In this document: positions 1 to 8,576 of the stretch, piece by piece
Layout of the letters: every line of letters starts with the position of its first letter
Numbering within the stretch: the stretch's first letter is position 1
Origin: Adhaeribacter arboris
GTDB taxonomy: Bacteria > Bacteroidota > Bacteroidia > Cytophagales > Hymenobacteraceae
Assembly: GCF_003023845.1 (NCBI RefSeq)
Contig: NZ_PYFT01000001.1
Coordinates: 6,262,001 to 6,326,000 of the forward strand
Reading direction: 5' to 3'
Length of the DNA stretch: 64,000 bases
Program-made: the position numbers and the translations under genes
The notes under the pieces: model-generated
The model's input: only the letters and a program-made list of their open reading frames with translations
Told to the model about the DNA's origin: nothing
Databases searched by the model: none

Positions 1-1034
1 TTACCGGCGAATGGATGCCTGTGCTTTTTTTTAGAAATAACAACGGAATTTTTAAAAATGTGACGCGCCAGACCGGCCTGCCGCCTACCGAAGGCTGGTG
101 GAACAGCTTAACCGCCGGCGATTTCGACAACGATGGAGACCTGGATTACGTAGCCGGAAATCTGGGTCTAAACTCACGCTACAAAGCATCAGCGGAACAA
201 CCGGTAACCTTGGTCGCCAAAGATTTTGATAAAAGCGGCAACATCGACCCGGTAATGGGCTATTACATTCAGGGCAAAAACTATCCGGCTCCGCCGCGCG
301 ACGCGCTCACCGACCAAATGGTAACGATGCGCAAAAGATTTCCGCGTTACTCTGATTACGGCGAAGCAACTTTTGATAAACTATTTACCCCGGAAAAGCT
401 AAAAGATGCCCGGCAATTAAAAAGTCATCGCTTTACTAGCAGTTATATTCAAAACCAGAGCCAGGGCAAATTCAAGATAAAAGCTTTATCTACAGTGGCT
501 CAGGTAGCGCCCGTATTTGGCATGGTAACCACAGATTTTAACCACGACGGCAACCTCGATTTGTTGTTAGTGGGTAATTCCTACGCTACCGAAACCGCCG
601 TGGGCTACTACGATGCCTCGGTGGGCACTTGTTTGGCGGGTACCGGAAAAGGTACTTTTAGATCAATAGCTCCCAAAGTTTCCGGGTTTACTGTAGCTGG
701 CGATACTAAGGCTCTAGCCCAACTCCTTACTACCGGTAATAAGCCCTTGTATTTAGTTACGCAAAATGCCGATAGCCTGAAAGTTTTTACTTCTACCTCC
801 AACCAGAACTACCAGATAATTCCATTGCAGCCCACGGATGCTTATGCCGAGCTGCATTTTACAAACGGCAAAAAACACCGCGAAGAATTTTATTATGGTT
901 CGGGTTATTTGTCACAATCCAGCCGGACATTAATTAGCCAAAACTTAGCTACGGTTTATATTACTGATTTTACCGGGAAGCAGCGGCAAATAGAGCTAGG
1001 TAGCAAAGCGGTTGCCCTACAAAGAACCCGGTAG
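1..1034 (+). CDS. FG-GAP/VCBS-repeat protein with ASPIC/UnbV-like C-terminus (partial)
   Basis: This is the C-terminal end of a larger protein cut by the window edge; the frame is open upstream of the first ATG at 15. Two Asp-rich repeat loops are visible, DFDNDGDLDYVAGN near residue 36 and DFNHDGNLDLLLVG near residue 174. They are typical of FG-GAP/VCBS beta-propeller blades that bind calcium. The segment GSGYLSQSSRTL close to the end resembles the ASPIC/UnbV domain that closes CRTAC1-like secreted proteins of Bacteroidota. Such proteins are usually exported and sit near carbohydrate-degradation loci, but their role is not established. The family call is good; the function is unknown. Confidence 0.75.
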   Translation, partial: TGEWMPVLFFRNNNGIFKNVTRQTGLPPTEGWWNSLTAGDFDNDGDLDYVAGNLGLNSRYKASAEQPVTLVAKDFDKSGNIDPVMGYYIQGKNYPAPPRDALTDQMVTMRKRFPRYSDYGEATFDKLFTPEKLKDARQLKSHRFTSSYIQNQSQGKFKIKALSTVAQVAPVFGMVTTDFNHDGNLDLLLVGNSYATETAVGYYDASVGTCLAGTGKGTFRSIAPKVSGFTVAGDTKALAQLLTTGNKPLYLVTQNADSLKVFTSTSNQNYQIIPLQPTDAYAELHFTNGKKHREEFYYGSGYLSQSSRTLISQNLATVYITDFTGKQRQIELGSKAVALQRTR

Positions 1035-1184
1035 CCGTATAAAAATTTAAAAAAATGCATTACTAATAGTTAATTTGTTAGAAGCCTGGTGTTTACCAGA
1101 AAATAAACTAATTATTAAACCAATGCCACGGAATTAAAACGGAAATAAGTTAAATTACTTCGTTTACTATTGGTCGATTTCGCT

Positions 1185-2822
1185 ATGATTTTTAAAAAAC
1201 AACTCTTTAAACTGCCGCTAGCCATTACTTTATTGGGGTTAGTAGCCTTGTACCTGGCCGCCTTTAAACCCGCCGATGATCCTGCGGTAAGAGCCCAATT
1301 AGCCACCGTTATTGAAAAGTCGATTAAAACCGAGATGCTGAATAAGTGGTATCCGCAAGCGGTAGATAAAGAAGCCGGTGGGTTTCTGAGTACTTTTTCC
1401 TACGATTGGAAACCCGTGGGGGAACAAGACAAAATGGTGGTAACGCAGGCGCGCCACATCTGGTCGAATTCCAAAGCCGCGCAATTATACCCCGACGTAG
1501 ATTATTATCTACCCAGCGCCAAACACGGGGTAGCTTTTCTGCGCGATAAGATGTGGGATAAAACCAGCGGGGGCTTTTTTACTTTGGTAGACCGGCAGGG
1601 CAACGTGAAAGAACAAAACGGGGGCTACGCCGGGGGTGGCAAAAACGCCTACGGCAATGCTTTTGCTATTTATGCTTTGGCGGCTTATTATCAAGCTTCC
1701 GGCGATACCAGCGCCTTAAACCTCGCCAAAAAAACATTTAGGTGGCTCGAAAAATACAGCCACGACCCGGTAAACAAAGGGTACTACCAAACCCTGGCCG
1801 ATGATGGTACGCCCATTCAGCGCACCAGCGAAGTTCCTTCTACTTCCGATGTGGGCTACAAAGACCAGAATAGTTCCATTCACTTGCTCGAAGCTTTTTC
1901 GGAATTATACCTGGTATGGCCCGACCCGTTGGTGCGGGAGCGATTACAGGAAATGCTGGTGCTCATCCGCGATACTTTGGTAAACCCTAAAGGATATTTA
2001 ACCTTATTCTTTACCCCCGATTGGCAGCCCGTTAGTTTCCGCGATTCTTCCGAAGCCGCGATTGATAAGCACCACACCCTGGACGAAGTTTCTTTCGGGC
2101 ACGACATTGAAACCGCTTATTTATTACTGGAAGCTTCGCACATCCTTGGTTTGCCGCACGATACCAAAACCATGGCCGTCGCTAAAAAATTAACCGACCA
2201 CACCATCCGAAACGGTTTCGATAATAAAACGGGCGGGTTTTACGATGCTGGTTATTACTTTAAAGATAAAACGGGTATCACGATTATTAAAGACTCTAAA
2301 AACTGGTGGGCCCAGGCTGAAGGTTTAAATACCTTACTGCTCATGGCCGACCATTTCCCAAAAGACTCCCTGAACTACTTTAGCTTGTTCCAAAAAGAGT
2401 GGAATTACATCAATAAATACATCATCGACCACGAACACGGCGAATGGTTTATGGGCGGTATTGATAAAGAGCCCGACATGAAAACCGCGCAAAAAGGTCA
2501 AATCTGGAAAGCCTCGTACCACCAGTTCCGGTCCTTATCCAACATTGTACAACGCCTGCGGCCGGATAAAACGGCACCTGTTGCCCCTAAAAATTTAAAA
2601 AAGAGCGGCACTACTACTTTGGTTTTGCATTGGGATAAGTCTACCGATAACCGCAATTTAATTGGGTATAATCTGTATCAGAACGGCAAAAAAATAGGAT
2701 TTACGCCTTTAACCAGTTTTGCTATGGCTAATGCCCCTAAGCTAAAAGGTAGTAAAATCACGATTAAAGCCATTGATTACCAAGGCAACCAATCAGCGGT
2801 TAGTGCGGCTATTACGCTTTAA
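1185..2822 (+). CDS. Exported AGE-family (cellobiose/N-acylglucosamine 2-epimerase-like) protein with C-terminal FN3 domain
   Basis: The (alpha/alpha)6-barrel fold of the AGE superfamily is recognisable throughout. The three active-site histidines of cellobiose 2-epimerases are in place: H233 (IHLLEAF), H306 (FGHDIE) and H446 (SYHQFR). An N-terminal hydrophobic segment (residues ~8-26) looks like a signal peptide or anchor. Residues ~460-545 form a fibronectin type III-like domain (DKTAPVAPKNL... LHWDKSTDNRNLIGYNLYQ). An in-frame TTG at 1170 is possible, but the ATG at 1185 gives a better signal peptide. AGE epimerases are normally cytoplasmic, so an exported version with an FN3 tail is unusual. 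The predicted activity is 2-epimerisation of reducing-end sugars in glycans; the substrate is unknown. Confidence 0.85.
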   Translation: MIFKKQLFKLPLAITLLGLVALYLAAFKPADDPAVRAQLATVIEKSIKTEMLNKWYPQAVDKEAGGFLSTFSYDWKPVGEQDKMVVTQARHIWSNSKAAQLYPDVDYYLPSAKHGVAFLRDKMWDKTSGGFFTLVDRQGNVKEQNGGYAGGGKNAYGNAFAIYALAAYYQASGDTSALNLAKKTFRWLEKYSHDPVNKGYYQTLADDGTPIQRTSEVPSTSDVGYKDQNSSIHLLEAFSELYLVWPDPLVRERLQEMLVLIRDTLVNPKGYLTLFFTPDWQPVSFRDSSEAAIDKHHTLDEVSFGHDIETAYLLLEASHILGLPHDTKTMAVAKKLTDHTIRNGFDNKTGGFYDAGYYFKDKTGITIIKDSKNWWAQAEGLNTLLLMADHFPKDSLNYFSLFQKEWNYINKYIIDHEHGEWFMGGIDKEPDMKTAQKGQIWKASYHQFRSLSNIVQRLRPDKTAPVAPKNLKKSGTTTLVLHWDKSTDNRNLIGYNLYQNGKKIGFTPLTSFAMANAPKLKGSKITIKAIDYQGNQSAVSAAITL

Positions 2823-2850
2823 TAAAAGGTTTCACAAAATCTTTTAAAAA

Positions 2851-2880
2851 GTCCCCCTTCGGAGGGGGTAGGGGGAGGAC
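2851..2880. repeat. GC-rich dispersed intergenic repeat
   Basis: A short C/G-homopolymeric hairpin (CCCCCT-TCGG-AGGGGG followed by TAGGGGG) lies just after the epimerase stop. The reverse complement matches the stretch at 16395-16435 (CCCCTNCCCCTCC...GGAGGGG-AGCTTT), so the two are opposite-orientation copies of one dispersed intergenic family common in Bacteroidota. It may also work as a weak transcription stop. Confidence 0.5.
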
Positions 2881-2952
2881 AAACCCAGTAAGGTGCCCTT
2901 AGTACTAACCATTCTTAAAATATTTTAAATTACCTAAATCTATTTTCTAATC

Positions 2953-3816
2953 ATGAAAAAAGTAATTTATTCCTTGAGTTTCGCGGCGCTGGTAGGCTTT
3001 GGAACTACCGATGCTTTGGCGCAAAAAGGAACGCCGATTTTCCCGCAAACGCCAGGCATGGAAGCGTACACGTACCGCGCAAGCTTTAAAAAAGGCGTAG
3101 CCGCTACTCTGGATTCCATTAAAGCCTTGGGCATTACCGAACTGGAAAGCGGAGCAAGTCCCAATGGCCTGACCCCGGAAGCTTACCGCAAAATGCTCGA
3201 CGAACGCGGTTTAACCGTTCCCGCCATTGGCGCCGGTTACGATGATATCGTAAAAGACCCAGCCGAAGTAGCCCGCAAAGCCAAGGTTTTGGGTGCGAAA
3301 TACGTAATGGTAGCCTGGATTCCGCATAAAAAAGAATTTACCCTGGACGATGCCAAAAAAGCTGCTGCCGATTTTAACCAGGCGGGTAAGGTATTGCAGG
3401 AACAAGGCGTTACCTTGTGTTACCACAACCACGGCTACGAGTTTCAGCCGTACCAAAACGGCACCTTATTCGATTACCTCGCCGAAAACACCGACCCCCA
3501 GTACGTGTCTTTTAAAATGGATATGTTGTGGGCGTACCATGGCGGCCAGGACCCGGTGAAATTGCTAAACAAATACGGTAGCCGCTGGAAACTAATGCAC
3601 TTGAAAGATTTACGCAAAGGCGTAAAAGGTGATTTAACCGGCAATACTTCCACCGAAAACGACGTAGTGCTGGGTACCGGCCAATTAGATGTACCTGCTA
3701 TTTTGCTGGCTGCTAAAAAAGTAGGCATCAAGCATTACTTCATCGAAGACGAAAGCCCGCGCTGGAGCAAGCAAGTTCCGAAAACGATGGCATATTTGAA
3801 AAGTTTGAAAGAGTAG
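2953..3816 (+). CDS. Exported sugar isomerase/epimerase-like TIM-barrel protein
   Basis: It is a 287-residue protein of the xylose-isomerase-like TIM barrel (AP endonuclease 2) superfamily. A clear signal peptide ends near residue 23 (ALAQ). Family hallmarks are CYHNHGYEFQ (barrel His residues), the FKMDMLWAYHGG strand with acidic metal ligand, and LMHLKD and YFIEDE near the C-terminus, all expected metal-binding positions. Exported relatives in Bacteroidota occur next to GMC oxidoreductases, and some act as lyases or epimerases on 3-keto-sugars. The broken GMC pair at 4558-6815 makes such a role plausible here, but that is inference. No partner gene overlaps it; a strong terminator lies ~330 bases downstream. 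Confidence 0.8.
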   Translation: MKKVIYSLSFAALVGFGTTDALAQKGTPIFPQTPGMEAYTYRASFKKGVAATLDSIKALGITELESGASPNGLTPEAYRKMLDERGLTVPAIGAGYDDIVKDPAEVARKAKVLGAKYVMVAWIPHKKEFTLDDAKKAAADFNQAGKVLQEQGVTLCYHNHGYEFQPYQNGTLFDYLAENTDPQYVSFKMDMLWAYHGGQDPVKLLNKYGSRWKLMHLKDLRKGVKGDLTGNTSTENDVVLGTGQLDVPAILLAAKKVGIKHYFIEDESPRWSKQVPKTMAYLKSLKE

Positions 3817-3825
3817 TTTTTGTTC

Positions 3826-4080
3826 ACATAGCGGCAGCAATTGCTATGCATCATCATTATGGCATTACTTTGACGCGGATTTACTTCCGGGCCTCGCTAT
3901 TTGAGTAGTAGATTCTCGTTCGCATAGCAGCTGATGCTATGGTTTCTTGTTGAAGTTGTTTCATTGCTTGCTTCTTTGTTCTTTTTGTCTTGACACAAAG
4001 TAAGAGGCCCTCTGCCCCCAGAACCAAAAAAATCAAGACGCTAAAAACTCGCTGAACGCTCAAACAGTTTAGCGTCGGTT
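3826..4080. repeat. Cluster of dispersed intergenic repeats in a gene-poor stretch
   Basis: The 740-base gap between two convergent genes holds no convincing gene. It contains two small CATAGC...GCTATG hairpins (near 3835 and 3926). It also contains a low-complexity stretch (3961-4040, TTTGTTCTTTTTGTCTTGAC and following) that I recognise as a common Bacteroidota intergenic repeat, and a 9-bp inverted repeat GACGCTAAA (4037-4045) / TTTAGCGTC (4068-4076). A minus-strand reading frame across it is not credible as a gene. Confidence 0.5.
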
Positions 4081-4130
4081 TCTGCACCTGGCCCAAGCTA
4101 TTTGTTGCATAGTCAATGGAGGATAATATG

Positions 4131-4206
4131 TAATAAATAGTCATTAAACTAAAAAGCCCCTTGCAGTTATATGCAAGGGGCTTTTTAGTTTAATGACTAT
4201 TTATTA
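4131..4206. terminator. Long perfect palindrome, bidirectional terminator
   Basis: Arms 4131-4165 and 4172-4206 are perfect 35-bp inverted repeats around a 6-base loop. The core AAAAAGCCCCTTGCA / TGCAAGGGGCTTTTT is a classic intrinsic terminator working in both directions, which fits its place between convergent transcription units. The A/T-rich outer 20 bp of perfect pairing goes well beyond what a terminator needs. Confidence 0.8.
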
Positions 4207-4314
4207 TTTCTTTGTTAACTACCTGTTATATTCAAGCCAGAATGAAGAATATTCATGCTGCTTATTTGTTGCAATCATTTAAAATAAACCCTATGCAGTA
4301 GCTAAGCGCAACAG

Positions 4315-4462
4315 ACACCAGTTTGGCTGTGGATGGCCTTCTAAGGTTTCGGTGCGCAGCATTGCGAGGCACGAGCAAAGAAAGCTTAGACCAGCCCGGA
4401 AGAGCCAAACGAGGCCCGCCGGCCATGAGGCAAAACTTGAATCTAACAAGTTAGGTAGCACC
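4315..4462 (+). repeat. Dispersed ~150-bp structured element, copy 1
   Basis: This is one of three related copies in the window (others at 17860-18007 and 31789-31945). Outer arms GTTTGGCT (4321-4328) and AGCCAAAC (4403-4410) pair, and an inner TCTAAG (4340-4345) / CTTAGA (4385-4390) stem pairs inside them. A GTGCGCA...GGCAC stem-like core follows. The element continues through conserved GAGGCCCGCCGGCCATGAGGC to GCACC. It has no coding capacity of its own; the minus-strand frame through it recurs only because the repeat recurs. Confidence 0.75.
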
Positions 4463-4557
4463 AGAGCATGGAGACGGGTACCGGCTCCAAGTAATAGTAT
4501 CAAAAAAGCTATCTTACCTAGTCTTTTGCATAGAAGCTTCTACTATCCTAATATATT

Positions 4558-6273
4558 TTAAATATTTCCTTTCTTCCTTTCTTTAACCGCGTAATCGGCA
4601 GCCCGAGCCGTGAAGGCCATATACGTTAACGAAGGGTTCTGGGTAGAGGTAGAAGTCATGCAGGCGCCATCAGTTACGAATACGTTTTTACAGGCGTGCA
4701 TCTGGTTCCATTTGTTCAGGATGGAGGTTTTCGGGTCTTTGCCCATGCGGACGCCGCCCATTTCGTGAATATCGGAACCCGGAGCACTCTTGGAATCTAC
4801 CGGTTTGATGTTAGTAAACCCAGCTTTGGTAAACATTTCGGTGAATTGCTCCAGGTAATCTTTAATCATTTTCTCGTCGTTGACGTCAAACGCCACCGAA
4901 AAACGGAGTTGCGGAATACCATAGGGGTCTTTCAAGGTTTTATCCAGGGTTATAAAATTACTTTCCTTCGGAATGGTTTCGCCCATCATCCAGGAGCTAA
5001 CGTTCTAGGGGCCTAATATCGGGTTCAACAATTGCTCTTTTAAAGTAGCGCCAATGCCTTCTTTATTTTGCTGCATTCCTCTACCGCCACCAAAACCCGC
5101 CGCGTAACCTCTCAGAAAATCCGTTTCTTGCTTTTGTACATTCCGGAAACGGGGAATGTAGGAGTGATTCGGGGTTTTTCCATCGGTGGTTTTATCCATT
5201 AAACCTTCGAACTGCGCCGAAACACGAGCCCGGTAATTATGGAATGCTACGTATTTGCCTAACACGCCGCTCTCGTTACCCAAGCCATTTTCAAAGCGAG
5301 AAGAGGTAGAATTGAGTAAAATTAAATTCGTATTTATAGCGGATGCATTGACAAAAATAATTTTGGCGTAGTATTCCAGCATTTCTTTGGTGTTGGCATC
5401 TACTACCCGCACCCCAGTGGCTCGGCCTTTTTTATCGTCGTAAATAATAGAATGTACCACCGAATGCGGCCGCAACGTCATTTTGCCGGTTTTAGCTGCC
5501 CAAGGCAGGGTAGAAGCATTGCTGCTGAAATACCCGCCAAACGGACAACCCCGCACGCATAAGGCCCGGTGTTGACACTTGGCCCGGCCTTGCTGGTAAT
5601 GCACTTCTTTGGGCTGAGTAAGGTGGGCGCAGCGGCCCTGAATCATTTGCCGGTCTTGGTAGTTTTTGGCGATTTGATCTTTAAAATAAGCATCGACGCA
5701 ACTCATTTCGGTAGCCGGCAGAAACTCACCGTCGGGGAGGTGCGGTAGCCCGTCTTTGTTACCCGAAATACCGGCAAACTTTTCGACGTAGCTGTACCAG
5801 GGCGCTATGTCTTTGTAACGAATGGGCCAGTCTACGGCAAAACCGTCGCGGGCAGGGCCTTCAAAATCGAAGTCGCTCCAGCGCTGGGTCTGGCGCGCCC
5901 AGAGCAGCGACTTGCCGCCCACGTGGTAACCGCGCGTCCAGTTGAACGGTTTATCTTCGATATAAGGCTGCTCGCCATCTTTTACCACAAAATGCATGGT
6001 GGCTTCGTTAAACAAACCTCTTTTTTTGCTCTCAATCGGATTTTGCTTCTTAATTTCCAGCGGCACCTGGCCCCGGTGTTCAAACTCCCAGGGGTTTAAA
6101 TTGGCGGTGGGGTAATCCACTACGTGTTTTACGTCGCGGCCGCGCTCCAGCACCAGGGTTTTTAAACCTTTGCCGGTTAATTCTTTGGCGGCCCAGCCGC
6201 CGCTAATGCCCGAGCCAATCACAATGGCATCGAAGGTCATTTCTTTTACTGCGTCTATAATTAAATTTGTCAT
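4558..6273 (-). pseudogene. GMC-family FAD oxidoreductase (large subunit) interrupted by an in-frame TAG
   Basis: Two adjacent reading frames (5005-6273, 422 residues; 4558-4989, 143 residues) are the same frame, separated by one TAG at 5007-5005. Joined, they give a full-length ~566-residue GMC oxidoreductase. It has an N-terminal Rossmann FAD site (IGSGISGGWAAKEL), the WTRGYHVGGKSLLWA region, a Cys-rich CQHRALCVRGCPFGGYF segment and the GMC C-terminal domain with HEMGGVRMG and STSTQNPSLTYMA. The stop falls in ILGP-*-NVSSWMMGE, where relatives have GPW, so a TGG-to-TAG change is the simplest explanation. The start overlaps the stop of the partner subunit (TAATG). Relatives oxidise sugars or polyols, including 3-position oxidation of glycosides. 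It is either a pseudogene or a sequencing error. Confidence 0.85.
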
Positions 6274-6815
6274 TATTTCTGTAACTGAGCTTGGGAAGTT
6301 GATGCTGGAACGCAGCCGTAAAAATGCCCCGGAATCATTTTGTAATTAGTATGCTTGGTTAAGTAATACTCGGAAGTGAGATAGCCTTGCAAGGTTAAGT
6401 CTTTCACCAGCTTATAAAACGAAGACCAGTTGGGGTCGATGGAAATTTCCATGGTCGTTAATATTTCTTCGCGTTGTTTGGTGTTGCTGGTAGCAAAGGT
6501 TTTGGCGTAAGTTTGCTTGGCTAGTTGTTCGGCGGTGGCCAAGCCTTCCACCACGTTTTCCTGCACTTCCGGTTCGTAGCAATCGGCAATCATTTTGTGC
6601 ACGAACGTAAAAATTTTTAAATCTTTGGCCCCGGGCGTGTCGGTGGCCGGTAGTATGGTTTCGGTAATTTCGGCCAGCAGGGCTTCTTGTTCCGGCGATA
6701 GGTAAGGCTTTACCGCCAAAATGGAAGTTTCGTTCCAGTTATTCGCCCAAGCCGGCAAAGCCACTAGGCTCCCGAAAGCCAAAGCCATGTTTTTAAGGGC
6801 TACTCGTCTTTTCAT
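6273..6815 (-). CDS. Gluconate 2-dehydrogenase subunit 3-family protein
   Basis: It is a 180-residue small partner subunit of a GMC-type dehydrogenase. The N-terminus (MKRRVALKNMALAFGSLVALPAWA) has a twin-Arg-like start and hydrophobic stretch, consistent with export by Tat. The body (LSPEQEALLAEITETILPATDTPGAK, then a helical region ending in TKHTNYKMIPGHFYGC) matches the gluconate_2-dh3 family. Its stop codon overlaps the start of the GMC gene by one base, so the two are translationally coupled. The family escorts the catalytic subunit to the periplasm and helps hold it in the complex. Because the catalytic subunit is interrupted, this subunit may be orphaned. Confidence 0.85.
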   Translation of the reverse strand: MKRRVALKNMALAFGSLVALPAWANNWNETSILAVKPYLSPEQEALLAEITETILPATDTPGAKDLKIFTFVHKMIADCYEPEVQENVVEGLATAEQLAKQTYAKTFATSNTKQREEILTTMEISIDPNWSSFYKLVKDLTLQGYLTSEYYLTKHTNYKMIPGHFYGCVPASTSQAQLQK

Positions 6816-6897
6816 TTTTAAAATTTCAGCTAATTATTTTATAGTAATCAAAATCGCAAACCAGTAAGTTTTTTAAAATTTTAGAAGCCCCGCGGGC

Positions 6898-8478
6898 TTA
6901 CTTTGCTTTATCTGCCACCGCTGTAGCTGCTTTCTCGGAATTACTCACAAAGGAAATAGACTTACTATCCGGCGACCAGGAGTTTACATTAATGGTGCCT
7001 TGCCCGCCGTACAAGTAGGCGATAACCCGGGGCGCTCCCCCGGCCGTAGGCATTAAACGTAAGGTAACCCGCTGGTAACTGGGGTGCGCATTCGGGTCAA
7101 TATCGGTGGGGAAAGAAATATAAGCGATCCATTTGCCGTCCGGCGAAATGTGCGGAAACCAATTATGGTTTTCATCGAAAGTAATTTGCTCTTTGCCGGA
7201 GCCGTTGGGTTTCATGCGCCAGATTTGCATGGTGCCGGTGGGGTTGGCGTTGTAGTAAATATACTTGCCATCCGGCGAATATTCCGGGCCGTCCACGTGG
7301 CCGGTAGTATTTTTGGTGAGCGCTTCTTCTTTGCCCGTGTTTACATTGGCCCGGTAGATATTGTAAATTTTGCTGCTGTTGCGCTGTCCCACAAAAACTA
7401 CTTCTTTGTTATTCGTGGCCCAGCCGTGCCAGTACGAAGGCGATTCTGGGGTTATTAATTTAGGTATGCCACCAGTTAAAGGCAAAACATACACGTACGA
7501 ACCGCCGGTGGCGCCTTCTTTGCCGCCGCTAATGGCCAGTTGCTTGTTGTCGAAAGAAATGCCGTGGTCGTTGTTGATGCGGGTAACCGCGCCGGTGTTT
7601 AGTTTTTCCGGGGTGCCGCCGGTAACCGGCAGGGTGTATAAAGCACCATTGGCGTTAAAAAGTAATTTTTTGCCATCCGGCAGCCAGTTGGGCGCTTCAA
7701 ACTTATCGGTAGATTCGTGAATAACTTTTCTTTTGCCATCCGCAATGGTCATGGTTTCCAGGCGGCAGCCTAATATGTCCTGCGTTTTAGGTAAGTTTTT
7801 TTGAATTTGGGGGTTCGGGTGATAGATGCTGGCCACGGGTTTGTCGATGCGTACGTTCCAAACCTTGGCTTCCTGTACATCATCCGGATTATGCGACGAA
7901 ATAAAAAGGCCGGCCAGTACGGCGTCCGGCATATCGGGCATCTCTTGGGAGCCGACTTCCTGCAAAGGTTCACCATAATTAGCTACCCGCATCATCATTT
8001 TTTTACCGCTGCGCTCCAGCTGTATTACTTGAAATACGGTTTTCTTGGGGTAAAAAATTTCGTCCTGCGGGTCGCGCATAAAGGCACCGCGCAAGGGGCG
8101 CCACTGTAAAACCGTTAAACCATCGCCGTGCACCACCGCGTTCATGCTGGCCGCCGCTTCATCCGCCGATTCCCGAACCATCCAGCCTATTTTGCGGTGC
8201 GGGTCGCCTTTCTGGCCCACAAATTCAAAATTAGCCGTTAATATAAAATCCCCCTGAATCTTATTGTAGAGGTAGTGAAACTCGTCGCGGTTAAACCAGA
8301 TGTTGCTGCCCCCGCCTTTTATGTTATAGGTTTGCGTGGTGTGGTCGTAAGTAGCACCACCGGTCATTTTGGGTTTACCAATGTCAGCGTTATTCTGAAA
8401 AATACCCACCGGGCTGGTTTGAGCGAATGCACCCGAACCAATTAAAAGAAATAGGGCAATAAATAAAAATTTGGCCAT
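6898..8478 (-). CDS. Exported TolB-like beta-propeller protein with N-terminal DUF1349-like domain
   Basis: It is 526 residues with a clear signal peptide (FALFLLIGSGAFAQ region). Residues ~25-215 look like a concanavalin-like lectin fold (DUF1349 type, GDFILTANFEFVGQKGDPHRKIGWMVR). Residues ~235-515 carry repeated PD40/WD40-like TolB blades (APNWLPDGKKLLFNANG, GPEYSPDGKYIYYNA, FPHISPDGKWIAYIS, SWSPDSKSISFVS). Such proteins are common beside Cytophagales glycan-oxidation loci, but no reaction is assigned. It lies upstream of the GMC pair on the same strand with an 82-base gap. Confidence 0.8.
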   Translation of the reverse strand: MAKFLFIALFLLIGSGAFAQTSPVGIFQNNADIGKPKMTGGATYDHTTQTYNIKGGGSNIWFNRDEFHYLYNKIQGDFILTANFEFVGQKGDPHRKIGWMVRESADEAAASMNAVVHGDGLTVLQWRPLRGAFMRDPQDEIFYPKKTVFQVIQLERSGKKMMMRVANYGEPLQEVGSQEMPDMPDAVLAGLFISSHNPDDVQEAKVWNVRIDKPVASIYHPNPQIQKNLPKTQDILGCRLETMTIADGKRKVIHESTDKFEAPNWLPDGKKLLFNANGALYTLPVTGGTPEKLNTGAVTRINNDHGISFDNKQLAISGGKEGATGGSYVYVLPLTGGIPKLITPESPSYWHGWATNNKEVVFVGQRNSSKIYNIYRANVNTGKEEALTKNTTGHVDGPEYSPDGKYIYYNANPTGTMQIWRMKPNGSGKEQITFDENHNWFPHISPDGKWIAYISFPTDIDPNAHPSYQRVTLRLMPTAGGAPRVIAYLYGGQGTINVNSWSPDSKSISFVSNSEKAATAVADKAK

Positions 8479-8576
8479 CAGGTTATTAAAGAGTTAAATA
8501 GTTAAAATCCGTATAAGTTAAGCAGTTACCCGCAGAAAAATTTAAAATTTTTAAATCTTTCTGCGGATTATAGATA

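Noticed and set aside
3881-4144. Minus-strand frame of 87 residues in the gene-poor gap
   Set aside because: It runs through a known type of dispersed repeat and into a terminator palindrome; no domain is recognisable.
4291-4503. Minus-strand frame of 70 residues across repeat copy 1 (contains FASWPAGLVWLFRAG)
   Set aside because: The same peptide appears in the minus frame of copy 3 because the DNA repeat is shared; there is no start signal or gene context.
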